Part shown: positions 1 to 8,320 of the stretch, one piece after another
Numbering within the stretch: the first letter of the stretch is position 1
How the letters are laid out: each line of letters opens with the position of its first letter
Assembly (NCBI RefSeq): GCF_003994335.1
Contig: NZ_PNQZ01000019.1
Location: 233,296-297,295 of the forward strand
Source of the DNA: Asaia sp. W19
Lineage (GTDB): Bacteria > Pseudomonadota > Alphaproteobacteria > Acetobacterales > Acetobacteraceae
DNA: 64,000 bases
Reading direction: 5' to 3'
Notes under the pieces: model-generated
The model's database searches: none
The model's input: only the letters and a program-made list of their open reading frames with translations
Told to the model about the DNA's origin: nothing
Program-made: the position numbers and the translations under genes

Positions 1-414
1 CTCGATACGGGAATCCAGCAGCAGAAAGACGCGCGTGAGCGTCGGGCGGCCGCGCAGATAGGCAAACATCATTGTCTGCCATTCTTCCTTGACCGATTTC
101 GCCGCCTTGGCGAAGCCGTAGCCCGGCATGTCGACCAGTGCGAGGCGTCCACCGAGATTGAAGAAGTTGAGCTGCTTCGTGCGTCCGGGTTCGGATGACG
201 CACGGGCAAGCCTGTTGCGCCCCGTAAGTGCATTGATCAGGCTGGACTTGCCGACATTGGAGCGTCCCGCGAAAGCAACTTCGGGCCCGGCGAGCGGCGG
301 CAATTGCTCAAGCTTCTGCGCGCCAAAGAAGAACTCGCATTCTGACGCGAAGAGCAGGCGTCCCTCTTCAACCTGCTCTTCCGTGAAAACAGTCGGATCT
401 TCTTTCTGGCTCAC
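1..414 (-). CDS. engB: Ribosome biogenesis GTPase EngB/YsxC (partial, 3' end outside window)
   Basis: Small TRAFAC GTPase that binds the large ribosomal subunit during its assembly. The first 138 codons are present and the C-terminal part runs off the left edge. Visible motifs are the P-loop GRSNVGKSS (about residues 45-53), the switch I segment TKQLNFF and the G3 motif DMPGYGF, all typical of EngB. Translation starts at GTG (412-414), which overlaps the yidC stop in a GTGA arrangement, so the two genes are probably translationally coupled. This is the last visible member of the rpmH-rnpA-yidD-yidC-engB cluster, a common bacterial order. Confidence 0.93.
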   Translation of the reverse strand, partial: MSQKEDPTVFTEEQVEEGRLLFASECEFFFGAQKLEQLPPLAGPEVAFAGRSNVGKSSLINALTGRNRLARASSEPGRTKQLNFFNLGGRLALVDMPGYGFAKAAKSVKEEWQTMMFAYLRGRPTLTRVFLLLDSRIE

Positions 415-2177
415 GACTTGCTGACGGCCTTTCCGCCTTTCTTCTGGCCACGATCGATCTGCATCTGGATCAGCTTCTGCTGACCATAGCTGAGGATATT
501 GTTCCAGGTGTAATAGATCACGATACCCGCCGAGAGACGCCCCAGGAAGACGGTGTAGATGATCGGCATGAACTGCATGATCTTCTGCTGGGCGGGGTCC
601 ATGCTGACCATACTCTGACGCTGCATCAGCCAGATGGTGATACCGAAGAGAATGGGCCAGACGCCTACATGCAGCATTTCAGGCATGAAACCCGTGCTGA
701 AGGGCAGAAGACCGAACAGGTTGAAGAGTGTGGTCGGATCGGGCGCGGAGAGATCGCGGATCCAGCCATAAAAGGGTGCGTGACGCATCTCGATGGTGAT
801 GTTCAGCACCTTGTACAGACAGAACGCGACAGGCGCCTGAACCAGCAGAGGCAAACAGCCACCGGCCGGGTTCACGCCCTCTTCCTTGTAGAGCGCCATG
901 ATCTGCTGGTTCTGGGCCAGCTGGTCGCCCTTGTTATGCTCGCGAATGGACTGGATGCGTGGCGCAAGCGTGCGCATACGCGCCATGGACGCAAAGGATT
1001 TTGTGGCCAGCGGGTACAGGATGAGCTTGATGATCAGCGTCATGATCAGCAGCGCGATGCCGAAATTGCCGACATGACTGTAGAGCCAGTGCAGCACATG
1101 GAACATCGGGCGCGTCAGGAACGCAAACCAGCCAAAATCCACCGCCTTGTAGAAATAGGGAATATGCAGATCGTCGGTATACTGATCGAGGAGATTGACC
1201 TCCTTCGCACCGGCGAAGACCATGCTTGTCGTGGCAACGCTCGAGCCCGGCGCGATCTGGATCGGCTGGCTTGCAAGCGTGTCGACGATGTATGACCCCT
1301 CCTTGGCATTCGGCACAAAGCGATAGCGTACCGTTACGCCCGCTTTCTGGTCGGGAATGACGGCTGTCAGCCAGTATTTATCGGTAATACCGGCCCAGCC
1401 GCCTACGCCATCTGCCGACCACGCCGTATTATCCGGTTTGGCCGCGCCCTTGCGCATGGTCTTGTAGGATTCCTCATCCAGTCGGTCATTCGTGACCGAT
1501 AGCGGACCTTCCTGCACGATCATGCCACCGGTTTCGACCGGCTTGTAATCACGCTCGACACGCTGAAAGGGTGTCAGGGCGACCGGAGCACCCGCCTTGT
1601 TCTCGACACTCTGGGTGATTGCAAACAGGTAGCGCCGGTCGAGCTTGATCTGGATTCGGAAAAGCAGCCCCTGGCCATTGTCCCATTGCATGGACACGGG
1701 ATGGTCGGGGGAGAGCGTCTTGTCGTCGCTCGACCAGTCGGTATCCGCGTCAGGCAGCTTGATGGTCGAGCCGGCCGGAGCCTGCCAGCCCAACTCGACG
1801 AAGCTCGGCTGAGGGCCTTCCTGGGTCTCAAGCAAACGTACCAGCGGCGAATTCTTGTCGAGTGTCTCGAAATAATGCGTCAGCACCAGATTATCGAAAC
1901 GCGCGCCGCGCAGGCTGAAAGATCCCGTGGCATCCGGCCCCTCAATGGCGATACGCCCGGCCGGTCCGCTTGGAACCGCTGCTCCATTGGCTGGCGCGCC
2001 ACCGGGTGCGGCCACAGGCAAGGGCGAGACCTTGCCTGCCTCGGGCGTCTTGCCCTTTGTCTGCTCGGTGGTCTGGGTCTCGGCGTCTTTCTTAGCGTGC
2101 TGGGGCACGAAATAATCGAAACCGATCAAGATCGCGGCCGAGAGACTGGTTGCCACGAGGATGCGCTTGATATCCAT
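411..2177 (-). CDS. yidC: Membrane protein insertase YidC
   Basis: Inserts and folds inner-membrane proteins, alone or with SecYEG. From ATG 2175-2177 it has 588 residues, the usual size for Gram-negative YidC. An N-terminal membrane anchor (about residues 5-22) is followed by a Pro/Ala/Gly-rich linker, the large periplasmic P1 beta domain and the conserved C-terminal 60KD_IMP core with five membrane segments, including NPAGGCLPLLVQAP and a polar basic tail ending KKGGKAVSKS. The reading frame stays open 33 codons further upstream, but the MDIKRIL start gives the standard N-terminus. It lies in the rnpA-yidD-yidC-engB cluster. Confidence 0.96.
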   Translation of the reverse strand: MDIKRILVATSLSAAILIGFDYFVPQHAKKDAETQTTEQTKGKTPEAGKVSPLPVAAPGGAPANGAAVPSGPAGRIAIEGPDATGSFSLRGARFDNLVLTHYFETLDKNSPLVRLLETQEGPQPSFVELGWQAPAGSTIKLPDADTDWSSDDKTLSPDHPVSMQWDNGQGLLFRIQIKLDRRYLFAITQSVENKAGAPVALTPFQRVERDYKPVETGGMIVQEGPLSVTNDRLDEESYKTMRKGAAKPDNTAWSADGVGGWAGITDKYWLTAVIPDQKAGVTVRYRFVPNAKEGSYIVDTLASQPIQIAPGSSVATTSMVFAGAKEVNLLDQYTDDLHIPYFYKAVDFGWFAFLTRPMFHVLHWLYSHVGNFGIALLIMTLIIKLILYPLATKSFASMARMRTLAPRIQSIREHNKGDQLAQNQQIMALYKEEGVNPAGGCLPLLVQAPVAFCLYKVLNITIEMRHAPFYGWIRDLSAPDPTTLFNLFGLLPFSTGFMPEMLHVGVWPILFGITIWLMQRQSMVSMDPAQQKIMQFMPIIYTVFLGRLSAGIVIYYTWNNILSYGQQKLIQMQIDRGQKKGGKAVSKS

Positions 2178-2315
2178 CAGCCGAATGCCGGTCTTTCCAT
2201 GAGGATGAAACAATAAGGCGCCGCCTTGAGCGGCGAGCCACGAGTGCAGCCGTTGAAGTGACCGAATTTCGGCCACAAAACAATAGGGCGAGGCAGAATA
2301 ACGCGTTTTCTGACC

Positions 2316-2549
2316 TCAGGGCACAGGGTCGTAGCCCCCACTGCAATAGGGATGGCAACGCAGCACACGGCGCAGCGTAAACCACAGCCCCCTCAATACC
2401 CCATGTCGCTGCAAGGCTTCCTGCGCGTAGGCGCTGCAGGAAGGGTGGAAGCGACAATTCGTACCAAGCTGGGGACTGATATATCGCCGATATAGGTACA
2501 ACAGCGTGAGAAGGCAGGAAAGAACGAGCTTTCTGCCCAGGCCGATCAC
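2316..2549 (-). CDS. yidD: Membrane protein insertion efficiency factor YidD
   Basis: Small (77 aa) membrane-associated protein that assists YidC-dependent insertion. The family signature is clear: [23 protein letters not shown] followed by the [12 protein letters not shown] tail, with three conserved Cys. An amphipathic or membrane segment occupies about residues 5-20. It starts at GTG (2547-2549), which overlaps the rnpA TGA, so translation is coupled to rnpA. About 140 bp separate it from yidC. Confidence 0.95.
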   Translation of the reverse strand: MIGLGRKLVLSCLLTLLYLYRRYISPQLGTNCRFHPSCSAYAQEALQRHGVLRGLWFTLRRVLRCHPYCSGGYDPVP

Positions 2550-2887
2550 AGAGCCTGCCCTTTCTTCAGGGCGTGCTGCAAATCGGCGATCAGCTTGTCG
2601 AAAGGGCGACCCCGGGTCGAATCGCGCCCGATCAGAACCAGATCAACAGCGTTCAACTCAGTCTCATGCGCCACATGTGCCAACGCCGCCCGAAGGCGGC
2701 GGCGGGTGCGGTTACGCACGACAGCGTTCCCGACTTTTTTGGTCACGGTATAGCCGACACGGGCCGGAGCGTCTTCTTCGGTCTTCAGCACCTGAAGCAC
2801 GAGACCTGAAGTCGCTACCTTGCGCCCCCGGCTGGCGATCCGAAGGAACTCGGGTCTCTTCCGGAGCTTCTGAGGCAGGCCCGTCAA
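2546..2887 (-). CDS. rnpA: Ribonuclease P protein component
   Basis: Protein subunit of RNase P, which matures tRNA 5' ends together with RnpB RNA (not in this window). The family core is visible: [16 protein letters not shown] near the N-terminus and the RNR-type motif [18 protein letters not shown]. The frame is open to 2974, which would overlap most of rpmH. The TTG at 2885-2887, just after the rpmH stop, gives a normal 113-residue protein and is preferred here, although the start cannot be proved from sequence. The 3' end overlaps yidD by GTGA. Confidence 0.93.
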   Translation of the reverse strand: MTGLPQKLRKRPEFLRIASRGRKVATSGLVLQVLKTEEDAPARVGYTVTKKVGNAVVRNRTRRRLRAALAHVAHETELNAVDLVLIGRDSTRGRPFDKLIADLQHALKKGQAL

Positions 2888-2894
2888 ATCGGAA

Positions 2895-3029
2895 TCAGGC
2901 CGAAAGCTTCTTGCGGCCCTTGGCGCGACGGTTGTTGATGACGCGACGGCCACCAACGGTTTCCATGCGGGCACGGAAGCCGTGACGACGCTTGCGGACG
3001 AGCTTGGACGGTTGATATGTACGCTTCAT
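2895..3029 (-). CDS. rpmH: 50S ribosomal protein L34
   Basis: Forty-four-residue basic ribosomal protein with the diagnostic start [20 protein letters not shown] and the end [15 protein letters not shown] at 3027-3029 fits L34 exactly; the open frame extends further upstream but without family similarity. It is first in the rpmH-rnpA-yidD-yidC-engB cluster and has a good sigma70-type promoter about 100 bp upstream. Confidence 0.97.
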
Positions 3030-3128
3030 GGCGTCATTCCTCAGACAATGAATGATGGTGGAGCACGCAAGCCTCACCCCGACAAGAAGACGACACAAGG
3101 CTGACGCCATCTTCCTCTGTGCGCGGGC

Positions 3129-3156
3129 TTTTACGGGCCCGGAACTGCGCTGTCAA
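3129..3156 (-). promoter_or_regulatory. Predicted sigma70-type promoter of rpmH operon
   Basis: Read on the minus strand, a consensus TTGACA (3151-3156) is followed after 16 bases by GTAAAA (3129-3134), or after 17 by TAAAAG. It lies about 100 bp upstream of the rpmH ATG. The -35 is exact and the -10 is moderate. Confidence 0.55.
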
Positions 3157-3176
3157 TCAAATCAAGGAGTCCAGCC

Positions 3177-3389
3177 ATGACGTCACGTGATGACGTGTCG
3201 CTTTCCGATGCAGAAATGAGACTGAAGACCCTGCGTCACGCCCTGCGCAACGACCTGGCGACTGCCCTTCTGGCCGCTGACATGCTGAGCACGAGCAAGG
3301 ATGAGACAGTCCGGCGTCATGCAACGGCAATCATATCGGCGCTGGACAAGGCAACCGAACGCCTTAAGCGGTCGAAGCAGGGTGGCTGA
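3177..3389 (+). CDS. Small hypothetical protein resembling a histidine-kinase dimerisation helix
   Basis: Seventy residues, highly helical, divergent from rpmH. A good ribosome-binding site (AAGGAG) sits seven bases before the ATG. The stretch MRLKTLRHALRNDLATALLAADML resembles the H-box helix of HisKA domains (HxLRNxL pattern), and a second helix rich in Ala, Lys and Arg follows; no ATPase domain is present. It could be an orphan phosphotransfer or dimerisation helix, or simply an unrelated helical protein. Function unknown; the match is by eye and weak. Confidence 0.6.
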   Translation: MTSRDDVSLSDAEMRLKTLRHALRNDLATALLAADMLSTSKDETVRRHATAIISALDKATERLKRSKQGG

Positions 3390-3452
3390 GCACGCTGCTT
3401 TCCTGAGAGAGCCCGCTCCTGCCAGTAGCAGGAGCGGGGTTTCAAGTCTCGG

Positions 3453-3848
3453 TCAGAATGTGTCTTTCTGAATGATCTCGATCTTGTAGCCATCGGGGTC
3501 TTCCACGAAAGCAATGATCGTGGTGCCGAATTTTACCGGCCCCGCCTCTCGCGTCACCTTGCCCCCGGCGCTGCGGATCGTCTCGACCGTACGAGCGGCA
3601 TCGGGAACGCCAACCGCGAAATGACCGAAACCGCTGCCGATTTCGTAAGGACCTTCCTGATCCCAGTTATAGGTCAGTTCGATTTCGGCCTCGCCATGGG
3701 CATTATCATTGAAGCCCATATAGACGAGCGTGTAGCGCCCGTCGGGCACTTCACGGCGACGGATCTCGCGCATGCCGAGCACCTTGTAGAAGGCGACACT
3801 CTTGTCGAGGTCGCGAACGCGAACCATCGTGTGCAGATAGCTTGCCAT
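3453..3848 (-). CDS. gloA: Lactoylglutathione lyase (glyoxalase I)
   Basis: Cytosolic metalloenzyme of the VOC fold that converts the methylglyoxal-glutathione hemithioacetal to S-lactoylglutathione. The 131 residues comprise two beta-alpha-beta-beta-beta repeats. Putative metal ligands are His6 (YLHTMVRV), Glu57 (AEIELTYN), His75 (GFGHFAVGV) and Glu in GYKIEIIQ. The length and order match proteobacterial GloA. It is encoded downstream of lpxI on the same strand, 32 bp away, but is functionally unrelated to lipid A synthesis. Confidence 0.94.
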   Translation of the reverse strand: MASYLHTMVRVRDLDKSVAFYKVLGMREIRRREVPDGRYTLVYMGFNDNAHGEAEIELTYNWDQEGPYEIGSGFGHFAVGVPDAARTVETIRSAGGKVTREAGPVKFGTTIIAFVEDPDGYKIEIIQKDTF

Positions 3849-3880
3849 GAGTTTTCTCCGAAAAACGATAGGGTCAGAGG

Positions 3881-4717
3881 TCAGTCAACGTCCTGCCAAT
3901 CGGCGCTGCTCAGACCATAGAGAAACAATCCGGACTGGTCGGCGGTTGCCTCGCAGGCTGCCGGATCGGTCAGAAGTGTCCCCCCGGTTTCAAAGGCGAT
4001 TCCGCGTAAACCTGCCTCGGCAGCGTTTCTGACGGTCTGGGGGCCAATAGTGGGCATGTCCGCGCGCTTTTCCTGACCCGGCTTGAGCATCTTGACCAGA
4101 ACACCGCCCGGTCCGGGCTGACGCAAACGGGCCACGCGGGCCAGCATCGCATCCGTCCCCTCGATCGCCTCGACCGCCAGAACAAGATTATCCTGCACCA
4201 CGCACCCCTGACCGATATCGAGTGCACCCAGGCCACGCACCACTGCGATACCCCGTTTCATATCTGCGCGGGCCTGGGCGTCGGGATGGATGCTGCCCTG
4301 TGGTCCGGGGCGTCCGAGAGAGCGCGTCAGAAACTCATGGGCTCCCCTCACCCGGAAGCCCTCTTCGCCGAATATGCGCACCAGAGCTCCGAGGAGACCG
4401 TCATCCCCTGAGAAGAGAGCACGTCCGACGCGCGCCAGAAGCCGGGCGCCCTCGGCATCGGGGCGTAGATCACGCAGGGCAGGACGACGCACCGGTCCGA
4501 TCAGGACGATATCGCGGCATCCGGCGTCTCGCAGTGAGGAGAGAATCTCACCGGCAGCCGCGAGACGGATGATCCTATGCGGCCAGTGAGCGATCTGGGC
4601 CTGGTCGACAAAGTCCTGAAACCCGACAATGAAGACCTCGCCCCCCTGATCGCGCACCGCTGCCGCAACCTGGAAAGGAAGCGGGCCGCCCCCTGCCAGA
4701 ATACCGACAGGGGACAC
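3881..4717 (-). CDS. lpxI: UDP-2,3-diacylglucosamine pyrophosphatase LpxI
   Basis: Hydrolyses UDP-2,3-diacylglucosamine to lipid X and UMP in lipid A synthesis; LpxI replaces LpxH in many Alphaproteobacteria. The 278 residues show the N-terminal LpxI_N region (MSPVGILAGGGPLPFQVA) and the C-terminal DUF1009 domain (GCVVQDNLVLAVEAIEGTD, then VLVKMLKPGQEKRADMPTIG). Translation starts at GTG 4715-4717, two bases after the lpxA stop, so it is part of the lpxD-fabZ-lpxA-lpxI operon. Confidence 0.94.
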   Translation of the reverse strand: MSPVGILAGGGPLPFQVAAAVRDQGGEVFIVGFQDFVDQAQIAHWPHRIIRLAAAGEILSSLRDAGCRDIVLIGPVRRPALRDLRPDAEGARLLARVGRALFSGDDGLLGALVRIFGEEGFRVRGAHEFLTRSLGRPGPQGSIHPDAQARADMKRGIAVVRGLGALDIGQGCVVQDNLVLAVEAIEGTDAMLARVARLRQPGPGGVLVKMLKPGQEKRADMPTIGPQTVRNAAEAGLRGIAFETGGTLLTDPAACEATADQSGLFLYGLSSADWQDVD

Positions 4718-4719
4718 GC

Positions 4720-5583
4720 TTAAACGCCCTCTGTGTCAGCCGAGAGCTGCGACGGGCTTGCGGCGCGTACCAGACCGCGCCGACTCTCCGCTTCCATGAA
4801 GCCGATGATTTCCTGGACGCGGGCATTCCCCGCGAAGTCGCGCTTGACCAAGGCGAGGCGGGACTCGAGAACCCCCTCATTGCGGCCAGTCCGCGGATAA
4901 AGCACACGGAAAGCCCGGCGCATCTGCTGGATCTCCTCGGCGCTCACGCCCTGACGACGCAGCCAGATCCAGTGCAGACCCACCAGACGCGCGCGGTTGC
5001 CAAGAACGCTTCCATAGGGAATCACATCGGCTTCGACGCCGCAAACACCGCCGACAAGCGCGCCTCGACCAATGCGAACGAATTGATGCAATGCCGCGGC
5101 GCCCATGATGCGGGCACCGTCACCGATCTCAACATGCCCACCCATGACGACGTTGTTCACGATGATCACGCCATCGCCAATGACGCAGTCATGGGCAACG
5201 TGGGCATTGGCCATGATCAGACAATGCGCCCCGACGCGCGTCAGAGCAGTGCCCTGTGCCGTTCCGCGATGAATGGTGACGTTCTCGCGGATGACCGTAT
5301 GGGCGCCAACCACGCAACGCGTGGGCTCGCCCCGATATTTGAGGTCCTGCGGCGCAAGGCCGACCGTGACGAAAGGGAAGATCTCGACATGGGCACCGAT
5401 TTCGGTAATCCCGTCGATGATTACATTGGCATGAAGCCTAGTGCCTTCACCGAGGGAAACATCGGGACCGACCGAGCACCAGGGTCCGATAATGACATTC
5501 TCGCCCAAAGTCGCCTCAGGGGCGACAAGGGCACTCGGGTGTATGCTGACAGTGCTGGGCCATTTTGACACGGAACGATCCAC
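4720..5583 (-). CDS. lpxA: Acyl-ACP--UDP-N-acetylglucosamine O-acyltransferase
   Basis: First enzyme of lipid A synthesis, transferring a hydroxyacyl chain from ACP to UDP-GlcNAc. The left-handed beta-helix hexapeptide repeats span roughly residues 12-200 (IHPSALVAPEATLGENVIIG onwards). The catalytic His lies in NAHVAHDCVIGD, and a C-terminal helical domain follows (RAFRVLYP). 287 residues from GTG 5581-5583. It sits 10 bp after fabZ, a classic lipid A and fatty acid operon. Confidence 0.95.
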   Translation of the reverse strand: MDRSVSKWPSTVSIHPSALVAPEATLGENVIIGPWCSVGPDVSLGEGTRLHANVIIDGITEIGAHVEIFPFVTVGLAPQDLKYRGEPTRCVVGAHTVIRENVTIHRGTAQGTALTRVGAHCLIMANAHVAHDCVIGDGVIIVNNVVMGGHVEIGDGARIMGAAALHQFVRIGRGALVGGVCGVEADVIPYGSVLGNRARLVGLHWIWLRRQGVSAEEIQQMRRAFRVLYPRTGRNEGVLESRLALVKRDFAGNARVQEIIGFMEAESRRGLVRAASPSQLSADTEGV

Positions 5584-5593
5584 GAAGCTGTTT

Positions 5594-6154
5594 TTAACCC
5601 ATGATCATGGCGCTGAAGGTTGCCTCGGCAACCGACACGCCATCAACGCGTGCCACACCCTTGAAGCGCCAGACATTTGCACGTGCGCGCTCCTTGACGA
5701 CCGTGATGTGCAGCTGATCACCAGGGCCGACAGGGCGACGGAACTTGGCGCCCTCGATCGTCATGAAATAGACGAGCTTGCCCTCAAAGGCCTCACCCAA
5801 TGTCAGCACCACGAGCGTGGCGGCCGTCTGGGCCATGGCCTCGACGATGAGCACGCCCGGCATGACCGGCTGCGCCGGAAAATGCCCGGTGAAGAAAGGC
5901 TCGTTGATGGTGACATTCTTAATGCCGGTCGCCGATTCACCAAGCTTGATGTCGATCATCTTGTCGATCATCAGGAAAGGGTAGCGATGCGGGATGGCCG
6001 ACATGATCTTCATGATATCGATCGCCTCGATATCAACCGCATCAGTCGGCGCTGTCACTTCCTTGTTCTTCTCTTCCGCAGAGGCGTCCAATTTTCTGCT
6101 CACTTCTTGTTCCTGAGCGAGGCCGATCACATCGGCTCCCTCATCCGTCACCAT
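5594..6154 (-). CDS. fabZ: 3-hydroxyacyl-ACP dehydratase FabZ
   Basis: Hot-dog fold dehydratase that converts beta-hydroxyacyl-ACP to trans-2-enoyl-ACP in type II fatty acid synthesis. The catalytic HPHRYP-like segment ([11 protein letters not shown]) and [20 protein letters not shown], with its active-site His and Glu, are present. With ATG at 6152-6154 the protein has 186 residues, about 35-40 more than typical FabZ. The extra N-terminus is acidic and low-complexity, so either it is a lineage extension or translation starts further in. Confidence 0.94.
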   Translation of the reverse strand: MVTDEGADVIGLAQEQEVSRKLDASAEEKNKEVTAPTDAVDIEAIDIMKIMSAIPHRYPFLMIDKMIDIKLGESATGIKNVTINEPFFTGHFPAQPVMPGVLIVEAMAQTAATLVVLTLGEAFEGKLVYFMTIEGAKFRRPVGPGDQLHITVVKERARANVWRFKGVARVDGVSVAEATFSAMIMG

Positions 6155-6231
6155 ACATGACGGCAGGTTTAACGTGTCCGCCCGCTTCTAGCAAAACTCT
6201 GTAGTCGTGACCACAGCCTGCGGGGAGAGGC

Positions 6232-7293
6232 TCACCCTTCGGCCTTGCCGTCCTTTTTGGCCAGGCGCCGCAGAAAAGCGACATTGCGGAAGAACTCTCT
6301 GAAAGGCATGGCCGGGCTACCAATCACATCCGCGCCAGCCTCAACATCGGACATAACGCCACATTGCGCGCCGATACGCGCCTTTTCTCCGATCTTGATA
6401 TGACCAATCAGCCCGGCCTGCGCCGCGATGGTCACAAAATCCCCCAGCTCCGTGGAGCCAGAGATCCCCGCCTGGGAAACGACGATACAGCATCGGCCCA
6501 ACTGGGCATTATGCCCGATCTGGACAAGGTTATCGATACGCGTCCCCGCACCGATCAGCGTATCGCGCATCGAGCCGCGGTCGATCGTGGAATTCGCACC
6601 AATCTCGACATCATGTCCGAGCACGACGCGGCCGAGTTGTGGCACGGTCTCGAAACCGGCAGGTCCGACCGCAAAGCCGAACCCATCCTGACCAATCCGC
6701 GCACCGGGATAGAGCGTCACGCGATCACCCAGAATGGCGTGCGAGACCGAGACATGGGTGCCAATACGATTATGGGTTCCCAATATCACGCCCTCACCGA
6801 TCGCGGCATGAGGCGCGAGCACGGTATGGGCGCCGATCTCGGCATGGGCGCCGATCGTCACGAAGGCCCCGATTTCCACACCCTCACCAATTACCGCCGT
6901 CTCGTCCACAAGCGCCGTAGGATGGATGCCTGGCCTTGCAGGCGATACCGGGTGGAACCGGGCGGCGATACGCGCCCAGGCGAGATAGGGGCTCTTGCTG
7001 ACGAGACCGACCACGCCCTCGGGAAGCTTGTCCTTGAAGGCTGGACCGAGAATAACCGCGCCTGCTCGTGTTTCGGCGAGGAGGGGCAGGTAACGGCGAT
7101 TATCGAGAAAGCTAATTTCCTGCGGTGTGGCCGCCTGCAAGGGTGCCACGCCACGCAGCACGATGTCCCCTGCCCCTTCCTGCCCGACGATCTCCGCCTC
7201 GGCACATTCGGCCAATGCGCCTACCGTAAGCGGGCCCTCACGATAAAAAAACCGGGGATCGCCGGGGAGAGCATCAGGGAGAGACAGGCTCAT
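6232..7293 (-). CDS. lpxD: UDP-3-O-acylglucosamine N-acyltransferase
   Basis: Third committed step of lipid A synthesis. The N-terminal uridine-binding domain (about 1-105, with APLQAATPQEISFLDN) is followed by the left-handed beta-helix of hexapeptide repeats (about 110-310). The catalytic His is in NLVQIGHNAQLG, and there is a basic C-terminal helix. 353 residues, normal for the family. It follows ompH by only a few bases and precedes fabZ. Confidence 0.96.
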   Translation of the reverse strand: MSLSLPDALPGDPRFFYREGPLTVGALAECAEAEIVGQEGAGDIVLRGVAPLQAATPQEISFLDNRRYLPLLAETRAGAVILGPAFKDKLPEGVVGLVSKSPYLAWARIAARFHPVSPARPGIHPTALVDETAVIGEGVEIGAFVTIGAHAEIGAHTVLAPHAAIGEGVILGTHNRIGTHVSVSHAILGDRVTLYPGARIGQDGFGFAVGPAGFETVPQLGRVVLGHDVEIGANSTIDRGSMRDTLIGAGTRIDNLVQIGHNAQLGRCCIVVSQAGISGSTELGDFVTIAAQAGLIGHIKIGEKARIGAQCGVMSDVEAGADVIGSPAMPFREFFRNVAFLRRLAKKDGKAEG

Positions 7294-7299
7294 GACAGA

Positions 7300-8214
7300 T
7301 CAGTGCTTCCGAAGGATCGAGGCAGGCGCTTCGGCGGGCTGTGCCGGGGCAGGCTGAGCTGCAGGTCCGGGCCCGACCTGGGAGGTCGTGTCCTCGTCCG
7401 CCGTTGTGGGCATCTTGCCGGACTTGGCCAGAACTTCGGGGTCGACGTCTTCGGCTGGAATGAAGACATGCGGCAGAACCTTGTTCAGGACCTTTGCCGT
7501 CTCTTCCGTGATATCCTGACCATCGACGTGCAGGGCGACCTGCTCGCTATGCAGAACAAGGTTCATGCTGTGCGAGGCGGCAACTTGGCGTACGATACGC
7601 ACCAGTTCACGCTCGATCTGGTTGAGCGACACATTCGCCGCTTCCTGAATGATGCGCGCCCGATTGGCGAAATCGCGCTGAGCCTTGGCGCGACGCTCCT
7701 GCAGATGCCGCTCACGCAGCTGGATCTGCTCGGATGTCAGCGTACGGGCGCTCTCCTGCAGCTTCTGCTGCTCAGCGCGCCAGCCGGCCTGTTCCTTCTG
7801 CGCAGCCGCAGCGAGCTTGTCACGACGCTCGCCGAGCACGCGCTGCGCTTCGGCGGCGGCGCTGGACAGGCGCATGACCGTCGGAATGCTGATCACGCCA
7901 AGCAGGGCTGCCGGTGGCGGTGCGCCCTTGGGCAAGTCAGGCGAGTCAGGAATAGGCGGCTGCGGCAGAACGGGCGGTGTTTCCGGCTGCTGCATCGGCT
8001 CGTCGGCTTCCTGCGCCATGGGCTGCTGCGCGACCGGAACGCGACGAACCGGATGGGGGGCGGGCGCTGCTGTGGGCTGGGCAGTCTTGGGGACGAACCA
8101 GCCTCCGTTGCCGGAGGAATTCGGGGCGGACTGCGCCTCAGCCAGGCTCGGGAGGCTGACGGAAGCGAGCAAAGCCGAAGCAGCCATGAAACGGGCTGCC
8201 GAGAAGAAAGACAT
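7300..8214 (-). CDS. OmpH/Skp family periplasmic chaperone
   Basis: Secreted chaperone that keeps outer-membrane proteins soluble before BAM assembly. A signal peptide is visible (about residues 1-27, ending SLAEAQS). A Pro/Gln-rich linker follows, then the OmpH domain (about 90-240) with long charged helices such as QERRAKAQRDFANRARII. The protein is 304 residues, longer than E. coli Skp (about 161), because of the Pro/Ala-rich N-terminal linker and C-terminal tail. It is located between bamA and lpxD, the canonical position. The RBS is AGAGG before ATG 8212-8214. Confidence 0.9.
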   Translation of the reverse strand: MSFFSAARFMAASALLASVSLPSLAEAQSAPNSSGNGGWFVPKTAQPTAAPAPHPVRRVPVAQQPMAQEADEPMQQPETPPVLPQPPIPDSPDLPKGAPPPAALLGVISIPTVMRLSSAAAEAQRVLGERRDKLAAAAQKEQAGWRAEQQKLQESARTLTSEQIQLRERHLQERRAKAQRDFANRARIIQEAANVSLNQIERELVRIVRQVAASHSMNLVLHSEQVALHVDGQDITEETAKVLNKVLPHVFIPAEDVDPEVLAKSGKMPTTADEDTTSQVGPGPAAQPAPAQPAEAPASILRKH

Positions 8215-8320
8215 GGAAACCTCTGTTCAAGACCGGGTTGACGACCCTCCCCTGCACGGAACCTCCCTGTATGGGGAGATCAGATATGCAGGGTAACGGG
8301 GCAAGGCGGTAAGGCTGAGA

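Noticed and set aside
2888..2974. Longer rnpA beginning at 2974, overlapping rpmH
   Set aside because: Overlapping long RnpA forms exist in some bacteria, but the extra N-terminus here has no family similarity and the protein from 2887 has the normal length.
6364..8241. A 625-codon open frame on the plus strand
   Set aside because: It is antisense to lpxD and ompH, has no homology and arises from the G+C-rich codon use of the genes opposite.
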